A stretch of 64,000 nucleotides of DNA from Sporocytophaga sp. (GTDB lineage: Bacteria > Bacteroidota > Bacteroidia > Cytophagales > Cytophagaceae). Location: NCBI RefSeq assembly GCF_017745095.1, contig NZ_JAGHZZ010000001.1, forward strand, positions 558,001-622,000. Direction: 5' to 3'. Numbering within the stretch: position 1 is the first letter of the stretch; each line of letters starts with the position of its first letter. Both the position numbers and the translations under genes were made by a program. Positions 1 to 7,757 of the stretch are shown piece by piece. Under the pieces are notes generated by a model. The model made no database searches and had not been told where the DNA came from. It saw only the letters and a list, made by a program, of their open reading frames with translations.

Positions 1-1536
1 GATAATAAATTTTGTACTCATAAGCTAAAGCTGCAAGAAGCCGGTGAAGTATGGAAAACTCATGTAGATAAGATCTATAATGATTCAAAATATCTGACTT
101 CAGTTTATTTCCATGATAAGTACCCCATAGTAACTAAAAAAATTATATTAAAGATTCCATCTGATATTGATGTTGATATTCGTGAATTCAACTTTGAAAA
201 ATTTGCTGTAGAGAAGCATGTAACTGAGCAGGGAAAATTCAGAATAGTGGAGTATTCTATTAGTAATATCTCCGCTATGGAGAATGTTCGGCTAGGCAGA
301 AGTGTGCAATTTATATATCCTCATCTCCTCATACTTGTCAAATCTTTCCAGAGTGAAGGTGAAAGGGTAAATATACTTTCAAATTTACATGACTTATATG
401 GTTGGTATAGAAGCTTGACTAGTCAGCTCTCTGTGCAACCTGAAGTTTTTGCTCCACTGGTCAATAGTATACTTAAGGGTAAGGTCACGGATGATGAAAA
501 GATCAGTAGTATATTTTACTGGGTTCAGGATAACATCAGATATATAGCCTTTGAAAATGGACTTGCAGGTTTTAAACCAGATGATGCACATTCTGTATTT
601 CAAAAGAAATACGGAGACTGTAAGGGCATGGCTAATCTAACTAAAGAAATGCTTCGATATGCAGGCTACGATGCGAGGTTATCCTGGATAGGGACAAAAC
701 AAATCAGGTACGATTACTCAATTCCTTCGCTTGCTGTGGACAATCATATGATTTGTACTGTAATATTGGAAGGGAAAAAATACTTTCTCGATGCAACTGA
801 AAAGTACTTGCCTCTTGGCTATAACGCTGAGAGGATACAAGGTCGACAAATTTTGATAGAAGATGGAGACAACTATATTCTGGAAAAAATTCCTGAAGTA
901 TCTGGTGAGAATGAACTCGAATTAAGGCAGGTGAAGCTTTCCATGAAAAGCGATATGCTTGTTGGCTCATACAAGTATATTTTGCAAGGGGAAAAAAAGA
1001 GGAATTTTTTATGTGGTTATCACTTCTCTTCAGGAGATACAAAGGATAGGTTGGTAAAGCATTGTCTTATTGATGAAAATAAAAACATGAAAGTTAACAA
1101 TGTTCGATTACCTGATATGAATCATCGGGTAGGAGCCTTTGAAATCAATACTGACCTTGAGTGTAAAGGGGCTATTAGTTCCTTTAACAATGAATTATAT
1201 ATTGATATTGATATATCAAAAGACTTTAAAAGTTGGATTGTAGATGAAGAGAGACAATCTGATATTGACTTTGGTGAAAAGATTCATAAAGTTCTCGAAG
1301 TTGAGCTCGAGCTCAAGGATGGTGATTCCGTGATATTTCTTCCGGAAAAATTGCAGATAGATCACAAGGAGTTTTCTGTTCATGCTGTTTATGTCAAAGA
1401 CCTAAACAGAATACTATATAAGAAGCGAATAAGCATTGAAAATGGAATCATCTCAAAAGATTCTTTTATTCAGTGGAATGAAGCGATAAGAAAATTAACT
1501 CAGCACTATGATAGTCAAATTATTTTGAAGCGCTAA
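1..1536 (+). CDS. transglutaminase-like protein, 5' end outside the window
   Basis: The frame is open from base 1 and runs 511 codons to the TAA at 1534, so the true start lies before the window; the GTG at 247 is internal. The visible N-terminal part looks like the beta-sandwich that follows a DUF3857 domain (inference). The middle holds a transglutaminase-like core of the papain fold with all three catalytic positions: Cys in YGDCKG (codon 619-621), His in DNHM (745-747) and Asp in FLDAT (790-792). Such proteins in Bacteroidota are secreted or periplasmic and their substrates are unknown. The next gene begins 4 nt after the stop, so the two are probably co-transcribed and may work as a pair. 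Confidence 0.85.
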   Translation, partial: DNKFCTHKLKLQEAGEVWKTHVDKIYNDSKYLTSVYFHDKYPIVTKKIILKIPSDIDVDIREFNFEKFAVEKHVTEQGKFRIVEYSISNISAMENVRLGRSVQFIYPHLLILVKSFQSEGERVNILSNLHDLYGWYRSLTSQLSVQPEVFAPLVNSILKGKVTDDEKISSIFYWVQDNIRYIAFENGLAGFKPDDAHSVFQKKYGDCKGMANLTKEMLRYAGYDARLSWIGTKQIRYDYSIPSLAVDNHMICTVILEGKKYFLDATEKYLPLGYNAERIQGRQILIEDGDNYILEKIPEVSGENELELRQVKLSMKSDMLVGSYKYILQGEKKRNFLCGYHFSSGDTKDRLVKHCLIDENKNMKVNNVRLPDMNHRVGAFEINTDLECKGAISSFNNELYIDIDISKDFKSWIVDEERQSDIDFGEKIHKVLEVELELKDGDSVIFLPEKLQIDHKEFSVHAVYVKDLNRILYKKRISIENGIISKDSFIQWNEAIRKLTQHYDSQIILKR

Positions 1537-1540
1537 TATT

Positions 1541-3625
1541 ATGAAAAGGGGGATTTTGTTGTTTGTATGCATGGGATTATTGCAATTGTCTTTTGGCCAA
1601 AAGGATCTTGAAAGTAAACTAAAACAAATATATTGGAACAATGCAGGTCCTGAGTTCAGACAGATGAAGGCTCCCGCCAAGTGGAAGAATGAATCAGCAG
1701 TGATTCTTGCTACACGCGTTGATTATCTCGGTACTTTTGCAGGAGTAAGGAAAAGCTTTACTGAAAATATAGTTATACATTATCGGGTGCTGCTTCAGGA
1801 TAAAGCGTCGGTTAGAGAGTATTCAGAACTAACATTTAACCAGAATAAAATTAAAACCAATCTTATTGGTAAGACCAATGCTTATTCCTTTGTGGCAGTT
1901 AAGATTGTGAAGCCTGACGGAACAGAGAAGATTATGGATCTATCGTCTGCTGTGAAAACAGACGTCGGAAGTGAAAAGGATTCCAAAATGGCAGTTCCAG
2001 ATCTGGATCAAGGTGACATTATTGATTTTTTCATTGCAATTCAATCAAAGGAGACAGATGTACCTAATATTACAGAAAGTGATCTGCTGGAAGAAAAATA
2101 TCCTGTTGTAAATAAACAAATCAGGTTTATAGTGCCAAGGCAGATAAATTTTAGCAGTAAATCTTTCAGAGGTGCCCCTGAATTTATAAAGACCAAACAA
2201 GGTAAAAATAATATTTATACACTTATAGATACAATGCGTGGCAGGGCTCCTGAGGTCTTATGGGATTTTCCACACAGGACTTCTGCAGAAGTCAGGTACA
2301 AGATTAGCAATGGTAAAACTTTTGTTCATCAGGACGAAGCCCTGGTGGCGAGAGAAGCTTTACAAAACTTTGATTATAACAATCAGGATATCCGGTATAT
2401 CGAAGATTATGTGAACCAAAATGCAGGTGAGAGTAAAAGCCAGGATGAGGTGGTTAAAGAGATATATTATTTGCTCAGGAGTCCGATTTTTCAAAAGGCA
2501 TATTTTGACATAGACCAGGGAAGTCCTTTGGATAATCATTATGTGTCTGAAAGATTTTTCTTCCTACTGAATAAGTATCTGAAAAAATACAATATTGAGC
2601 ATGAGATCATGATTGTACCATCTCGAAATTATGGTCCCTTCTGTGATCTGGTGAATATGAGCAGTTGCGACTTGCTGCTTAAGATAGGAAAAGACTCCGG
2701 GTACTATCTTTCCAGACCTACTCCCTTTTCTATTCCAGGTGAGTTCCCATATTTGTTTGAAGGTATGGAAGCTGTGCTTATAGGATATCCAAAGAGTAAT
2801 ACTGCGGCGAGGTTCAATGAGGAAATACCTGTTTCTGGCAAAGAAAGTAATTTGACGCATTCTCGTTATAATCTTTCTTTTGACTCTTCAGACCTTTCTA
2901 AAATCCTTGTAAAAAGAGAAGTCTCTGCAAAGGGTAATAATAAAGCATATCATCAGTATCTGATTTTTACAAATCATGATTATCTGAGGGAATATGATAA
3001 ACCACAGTATCAGAACTTCAGCTATTCTGAAATAAGGAATCTGGTGAATGAATATTCATACCTCAGAGAGAAGTCCGAACAGCAGGCTGTTCAGGAAAAT
3101 TATGAACGGGAAAGGAGAGTGGAAGACGATATAGAATCAGAGCTAGATACAAAAATTTCTGAATATAAAAATCTAATAATTACATCTGTTGGAATGTGGG
3201 AAGATATGCCAGATACTAAGTATTCAGACGAATTCGTAATTGACAATGGTACCAAAAAGGCTGGTAAGAATTTTATTCTTGAAGTTGGGAAATTTATAGA
3301 AAAGCAAACAGAACTTTCCGATGAGCAAATCCAAAGGGATAGAGATATACATATGGGTTTTGCCAGAACATTTAATTCGGAAGTGATAATAATTATACCT
3401 GAAGGATTTAGTGTTGAGGGAATAGATAATCTTAATATTAATGTTTCCAATATATATGGAGGGTTCATTTCATCAGCAAGAGTAGAGCAAAATAAATTGC
3501 TTATCAAGACTTCAAAATATTATACGCAAAACCATTGTACATCCGCTGACTGGCCACATATGGTTAGTTTTTTAAATGCAGCAGTACAGTTTAGTAAGTC
3601 TAAGATATTGTTGAAGAAGTTATAG
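1541..3625 (+). CDS. secreted DUF3857-type protein with a degenerate transglutaminase-like region
   Basis: A protein of 694 residues with a signal peptide (MKRGILLFVCMGLLQLSFGQ, 1-20). Residues about 50-260 fit the DUF3857 pattern of a beta-rich domain with 'RVLLQD' and 'KIVKPDGT'. Residues about 320-430 align by eye with the transglutaminase core of the preceding gene, but Cys, His and Asp are all missing: the region reads 'VSERFFF', 'CDLLLK' and 'YYLSRPT' where the catalytic motifs should be. A Glu/Arg-rich helical stretch (about 515-540) follows. It starts 4 nt after the upstream gene. I infer a non-catalytic partner of the active upstream paralogue; the role is unknown. Confidence 0.75.
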   Translation: MKRGILLFVCMGLLQLSFGQKDLESKLKQIYWNNAGPEFRQMKAPAKWKNESAVILATRVDYLGTFAGVRKSFTENIVIHYRVLLQDKASVREYSELTFNQNKIKTNLIGKTNAYSFVAVKIVKPDGTEKIMDLSSAVKTDVGSEKDSKMAVPDLDQGDIIDFFIAIQSKETDVPNITESDLLEEKYPVVNKQIRFIVPRQINFSSKSFRGAPEFIKTKQGKNNIYTLIDTMRGRAPEVLWDFPHRTSAEVRYKISNGKTFVHQDEALVAREALQNFDYNNQDIRYIEDYVNQNAGESKSQDEVVKEIYYLLRSPIFQKAYFDIDQGSPLDNHYVSERFFFLLNKYLKKYNIEHEIMIVPSRNYGPFCDLVNMSSCDLLLKIGKDSGYYLSRPTPFSIPGEFPYLFEGMEAVLIGYPKSNTAARFNEEIPVSGKESNLTHSRYNLSFDSSDLSKILVKREVSAKGNNKAYHQYLIFTNHDYLREYDKPQYQNFSYSEIRNLVNEYSYLREKSEQQAVQENYERERRVEDDIESELDTKISEYKNLIITSVGMWEDMPDTKYSDEFVIDNGTKKAGKNFILEVGKFIEKQTELSDEQIQRDRDIHMGFARTFNSEVIIIIPEGFSVEGIDNLNINVSNIYGGFISSARVEQNKLLIKTSKYYTQNHCTSADWPHMVSFLNAAVQFSKSKILLKKL

Positions 3626-3650
3626 TCATCATTCTACTTGGATGCAAATG

Positions 3651-3698
3651 ATCAGCTTACTGTTGTTTATTCTAAAGGTTAAATAACGGTAAGCTGAT
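3651..3698 (+). terminator. imperfect inverted repeat after the transglutaminase pair
   Basis: Arms at 3651-3666 and 3683-3698 (ATCAGCTTACTG... / ...CGGTAAGCTGAT) form a stem of about 15 bp with mismatches, 25 bp after the stop at 3625. There is no T-run, so it could be an mRNA-stabilising hairpin rather than an intrinsic terminator. Confidence 0.4.
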
Positions 3699-3845
3699 AA
3701 CTTTATGGCCTGGGCTTAATGAGTTATATAACGCGAGTAATTTAATTTACCCATTTATTTTTTCGTATATCTCCATTCCGCAAAACATAGGTGAATCGAT
3801 ATTGTAGGTGGTAGTTAAAGCATGCAATAATCGAAATCTCTGAAA

Positions 3846-3989
3846 ATGATAAAGTTAATTTTTGATTTTTTAGAAAAAAACTTCTTTATTGCCATCAATT
3901 CCCAGAAAAGGCCTATTGTGAATATACCTCAATACTTGGGGGCCCAGAGGACATCCAATAGTACAATTCTTAATAACTTCCTTAGATAA
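3846..3989 (+). CDS. possible 47-residue ORF, perhaps the broken 5' end of the next gene
   Basis: ATG at 3846 to TAA at 3987 encodes 47 residues with a convincing protein-like composition, beginning MIKLIFDFLEKNFF and containing 'NSQKRPIVNIPQYLG'. It ends 16 nt before the ATG of the Dyp-associated membrane protein and lies in another frame. The downstream frame stays open for several codons before its ATG ('LDKFNKLK'), so a single-base change near 3980 would join the two. It is either a small separate gene or the N-terminus of a frameshifted gene. I do not recognise a family. Confidence 0.35.
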   Translation: MIKLIFDFLEKNFFIAINSQKRPIVNIPQYLGAQRTSNSTILNNFLR

Positions 3990-4005
3990 ATTTAACAAAC
4001 TGAAA

Positions 4006-5265
4006 ATGGTTACCCACGGGGCACTTACGGTTTATGCCAAAATTAAACCTGGCATGGTAGAGCAATTAAGGTCAAAGCTCTATGAAATCAATACACCTCC
4101 TAACGATATCGAAACGAATCCTATCGTTCCCTTTAAGAAAATTTCAACCATACATTTCGCTCGATTTGTTATTCTTGATGAGGCAAGAGATCTGAAAGGT
4201 GAGATAATTAACCCTTCGCTTGTGTTTTCCAGCAATTATGATAAACCGCTGAACAAACATATAGAAGAGTTAGTGCAAGGTGCGGGGCCCGGGCTTCATG
4301 ATATATACCATCATTGTGTAGGCTTTGAAAGAGGAGATGATCTTATTGCATTTTTAAATAAACATAAGATGCCATGCGCAGCCTTTTATAAAGGTACGCC
4401 TTACCGCTCTGTAGCACGAATTCTGAGAGAGGCACAACTAAGAGAGGAGATGGCGGATTTCATTGATAAGGAAACTAAATCCGATAAAGGCATCAATGGA
4501 CATACTTTAAGAAATAAAATAGTCGAGTACGTCAACAGTGAAAAAAAATATTCATGGATAAAGAATAATGAAAATCCTACTTTTATATGGAAGTTATGGT
4601 TTCAGATTTCAAAATTCCTTTGCTTAGTAGCTTTAACGGTGGTTGCAATTTTGGCTGCAATTTGTGCAGTAGTGCCCATAAGAATTAAGGAACGCAAAGA
4701 TTCTTCTGAAAAGAATGTATTGGAAGAAGAGAAGATTCTTAAACTTGTTAAAGAAGAAGATAAAATAGTACAGAATCAGCTTACTCACCTAGTAGACATT
4801 AAGCCAGGCTGGTTCAGGCTGATTACTTTGAAATTTGTTTTGTTCACTATAAACCTGTTGGCTATATACAAATTTAATAAAGGCGAGCTTGGGAGCATTC
4901 CTTCCATTCACTTTGCCCGTTGGGTTATTATTGACAATGGTCGGAGACTACTGTTCTTTAGTAATTTTGATGGCAGCTGGGAAAATTATCTGGGAGACTT
5001 TGTCGATAAAGCTGCAGTTGGTCTTACAGGTGTCTGGAGTAATACAGTGGATTTTCCCCAAACCAAATTCCTGATTTTTGAAGGCGCAACAGATGAGCAA
5101 AAATTTAAAACATGGACCCGTGCACACCAGATTCCCACTCAGGTATGGTATAGTGCCTATAAGCTTCTTTCTGTTCAGAATATACATAATAATAGTGCCA
5201 TAAGAAAAGGCCTGACAGAAACGATGTCTGACAAACAAATCAAAGAATGGCTAAAACGTTTTTAA
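4006..5265 (+). CDS. membrane protein with duplicated domain, partner of the Dyp peroxidase
   Basis: A protein of 419 residues built from two related halves around a central membrane segment (about 203-227, 'FLCLVALTVVAILAAICAVV'). Each half contains the motif IHFARxVIxD (about residues 47-56 and 303-312) followed by an 'F(F)SN(Y/F)D' stretch and an acidic 'ELVxxAGxGL' or 'DFVDKAAVGL' helix, so the gene looks like an internal duplication. A second hydrophobic stretch occurs near 285-295. The Dyp-type peroxidase begins 4 nt downstream, which points to co-translation and a shared job. I infer that it anchors or feeds the peroxidase; the biochemical role is unknown. Upstream, a 47-residue ORF may be part of it. 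Confidence 0.75.
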   Translation: MVTHGALTVYAKIKPGMVEQLRSKLYEINTPPNDIETNPIVPFKKISTIHFARFVILDEARDLKGEIINPSLVFSSNYDKPLNKHIEELVQGAGPGLHDIYHHCVGFERGDDLIAFLNKHKMPCAAFYKGTPYRSVARILREAQLREEMADFIDKETKSDKGINGHTLRNKIVEYVNSEKKYSWIKNNENPTFIWKLWFQISKFLCLVALTVVAILAAICAVVPIRIKERKDSSEKNVLEEEKILKLVKEEDKIVQNQLTHLVDIKPGWFRLITLKFVLFTINLLAIYKFNKGELGSIPSIHFARWVIIDNGRRLLFFSNFDGSWENYLGDFVDKAAVGLTGVWSNTVDFPQTKFLIFEGATDEQKFKTWTRAHQIPTQVWYSAYKLLSVQNIHNNSAIRKGLTETMSDKQIKEWLKRF

Positions 5266-5269
5266 AGAT

Positions 5270-6691
5270 ATGACCGGAAATATAGAATTTAAAGATATAC
5301 AAGGACTAATTGTCAGGGGATATAGTGATCTTCCCGCATCCTGTTTTCTTCTTTTGAATATCTCAGATGCTGTTAAGGCCAAGCAATGGCTTCGTGTCAT
5401 TTCAGAGGAAATTACAGCTGGCACTTCAAAACCCATACATAGAGCTATGCACATAGCCTTCACCTATTCCGGGATTAAAAAGCTGGGTATGGACGAGAAC
5501 TCTCTTAAGTCATTCGCAAGAGAGTTCAAAGAAGGGATGACAAGTGATCATCGCAAAAGGGCACTAGGTGATCTTGGTGGAAGTGATACAACAAAGTGGC
5601 AATGGGGTGGACCCGCAAATGAAGAGGTTCACATACTGCTTATGCTTTATTATTCTCTGGAAAAAAGTCTTGAAGAGGATTGCGCAATCCAGGTTTCAAA
5701 ACTGGATGGGCTTAACTTAATTAAGAGGCTTGACAGTAACTTATCTACTCTTCAGAAAAGGAAAGAGCATTTTGGATTTCATGATGGTATTTCTCAACCT
5801 TTGATCAAAGGTTTTAACAAGCAGGCAGATGAGAAATTTATGGTTGAACCAGGTGAATTTATATTAGGCTATCAAAATGAATATTTAAAGTTGCCTGACA
5901 GTCCTTGGGTGAGCGGAAATGAAAATCCATATTCATTATTGCCACTCTTGCAGGATGGCAGCAATAATTATGATTTTGGAAAGAATGGAAGTTATATGGT
6001 TTTCAGACAAATCAGTCAGGATGTGTTGAGGTTCTGGAAGTTTATGGAGGATGCAACTTGTGAAGGTGGCAGTGACGAGGAGAAAAGGGTTAGACTTGCA
6101 TCCAAAATGATGGGGCGTTGGCCAAGCGGAGCTCCTTTGGTAAAATGTCCGGATCGCGATAACCCTGATTTAGGCGGGGACAATTCTTTTGAATTCTATC
6201 ATGCTGACAGAGATGGCTTGAAATGCCCGTTCGGTTCACATGTTCGAAGATCAAATCCCAGAAATTCCAAAGGTCCAACTCCCGAAGAATCAGACCTTAT
6301 TAATAAAAGACATAAAATATTAAGGAGGGGAAGACCCTACGGTACTTATATAGAATCATCTGATCCTGCGGAAATTGCAGCTCATCCTGAACTTGCGAAA
6401 GATAGAGGACTGCATTTTATATGTTTTAATACCAGTATCAGCCGTCAATTTGAATTTATTCAAGATACCTGGCTCAATAGCTCTAAATTTCAAGGACTTT
6501 ATAATGATCCGGATCCCATTTCAGGAAATGCATTAGGTAGATGTAGGTCGGAAACAGGTACTTTTACAATTCAAGCAGAACCGGTAAGAGAGAGAATAAA
6601 GGATGTACCTGCATTTACAAAAGTGATTGGAGGAGCTTATTTTTTTATGCCGGGGATTAAGGCGGTAAAGTACCTTTCTTCAATAAATTAA
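5270..6691 (+). CDS. Dyp-type heme peroxidase
   Basis: Dye-decolorizing peroxidases oxidise phenolics, dyes and other donors with H2O2 at a single heme. The 473-residue protein has the family hallmark GxxDG as GFHDG (169-173, with Asp172 as the distal acid) and the heme-ligand motif CPFGSHVRRSNPR with His324 as the likely proximal ligand. The length and the long inserts fit the larger C/D-type enzymes rather than the short bacterial A/B types. No signal peptide or twin-arginine motif is seen, so it is probably cytoplasmic or held at the membrane by the partner gene 4 nt upstream. The natural substrate cannot be told from sequence; aromatic by-products of plant biomass are one possibility. Confidence 0.9.
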   Translation: MTGNIEFKDIQGLIVRGYSDLPASCFLLLNISDAVKAKQWLRVISEEITAGTSKPIHRAMHIAFTYSGIKKLGMDENSLKSFAREFKEGMTSDHRKRALGDLGGSDTTKWQWGGPANEEVHILLMLYYSLEKSLEEDCAIQVSKLDGLNLIKRLDSNLSTLQKRKEHFGFHDGISQPLIKGFNKQADEKFMVEPGEFILGYQNEYLKLPDSPWVSGNENPYSLLPLLQDGSNNYDFGKNGSYMVFRQISQDVLRFWKFMEDATCEGGSDEEKRVRLASKMMGRWPSGAPLVKCPDRDNPDLGGDNSFEFYHADRDGLKCPFGSHVRRSNPRNSKGPTPEESDLINKRHKILRRGRPYGTYIESSDPAEIAAHPELAKDRGLHFICFNTSISRQFEFIQDTWLNSSKFQGLYNDPDPISGNALGRCRSETGTFTIQAEPVRERIKDVPAFTKVIGGAYFFMPGIKAVKYLSSIN

Positions 6692-7061
6692 AATTTGAGT
6701 CAAGTTGGTGCGAAATTGATGTATTTTTGGTAAAGAAGTATATAATTTTGCATCTGATTGATTTTTAGCTATTTGTATTTATGGCCCGAGCTTTTCCATA
6801 TTAAGTTAATCAAGTATTAATAATTGTTTTTATATTTTCAGAAAAGCTGTTTTTTGCACGTCTTTTAAATAATTATTTAATATAGTATCGGCAGATTTTA
6901 GTGTTTTTTAGATAATTTTTACGTCTGTTAACTATAATTTTTTAAGGTAATTTTAATGTTAAATTCTGTTTAAACTACTGGGTTTTAGCACTAAATTTTT
7001 CATTCAAACAAGATCGCTCTTTTACTTTGTATTACTTATTTAAAAAACTGAGGGATTTTTT
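6692..7061. other. non-coding stretch before the LytTR gene
   Basis: Strongly AT-rich, with no convincing ORF. It contains a perfect 16-bp palindrome at 6865-6880 (TTAAATAATTATTTAA), which may be chance in such DNA, and presumably the promoter of the LytTR gene. Confidence 0.4.
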
Positions 7062-7478
7062 ATGAAAAATGTAGATTTCAATGATTTAATGTATTCCGAT
7101 TTGATTCTGGACAAATCAACCATTGATCAGAATAGCCAGCCTGCCGAGCAAAAAATTGTCGTTATGGATAAGCAGGAGTGTATATTTTTAAAGGTCAAAA
7201 ATATATGTTACATAGAAGCAGACGGAGCATATTCAAATATTTACCTCCAAGATGGTAAAAGGTTGGTAGTCTCCAAGAATGTAAAGGTATTTGCCGACAA
7301 ACTTTCCGAAGATCTGTTTTACAGGATACATAAATCATATCTTATAAATATAAATTTTATAAGCAAATACATTAAAAGTGATGGTGGATATCTGGTCATG
7401 GAAAATGGAGCTTCAATTCCTGTTTCGGTAAGAAAGAAAGACCCATTGTTAAAACTTGTTGCCCAATTATCTTTGTAA
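7062..7478 (+). CDS. LytTR-domain DNA-binding protein without receiver domain
   Basis: A protein of 138 residues. The C-terminal 100 residues form a LytTR DNA-binding domain: 'IEADGAYSNIYLQDGK', 'LFYRIHKSYLININFI' and 'IPVSVRKKD' are typical strands and helices of the fold. The first 35 residues are a short unrelated leader. No REC or membrane domain is present, so activity must be controlled by another protein or by expression level. The next gene on the same strand, 279 bp on, encodes a membrane sensor with an odd C-terminal zinc ribbon; the two may belong to one regulatory circuit, but the gap makes a single operon uncertain. Confidence 0.85.
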   Translation: MKNVDFNDLMYSDLILDKSTIDQNSQPAEQKIVVMDKQECIFLKVKNICYIEADGAYSNIYLQDGKRLVVSKNVKVFADKLSEDLFYRIHKSYLININFISKYIKSDGGYLVMENGASIPVSVRKKDPLLKLVAQLSL

Positions 7479-7757
7479 ATTAAAAGGGTTATTTTTATCG
7501 TCGATTTTGAATGTTGGGCGTTTTGAGTTTATTTAGCTATACAATTAGAAGGGGAAAATTTGGTTTTTTTGAGGCGGTAAGTTCGCTGTTTTTAATTGAG
7601 TAATAGTTAAAGTTAGGATGCTGATCTGAAGCTTTTGAAACCGCACAAAGGCATTTCAGAAAAATTTTCTATAGTTATGATGATATTTGTTTATGCAAAT
7701 ATCTAATCATACAGCAGTGAAATTGACTGTATGGTTTAAGAGATTTTTTAATAAAAG

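Noticed and set aside
247-1536. Gene start at GTG 247
   Set aside because: The frame is open back to base 1 with protein-like sequence, so the gene begins outside the window.
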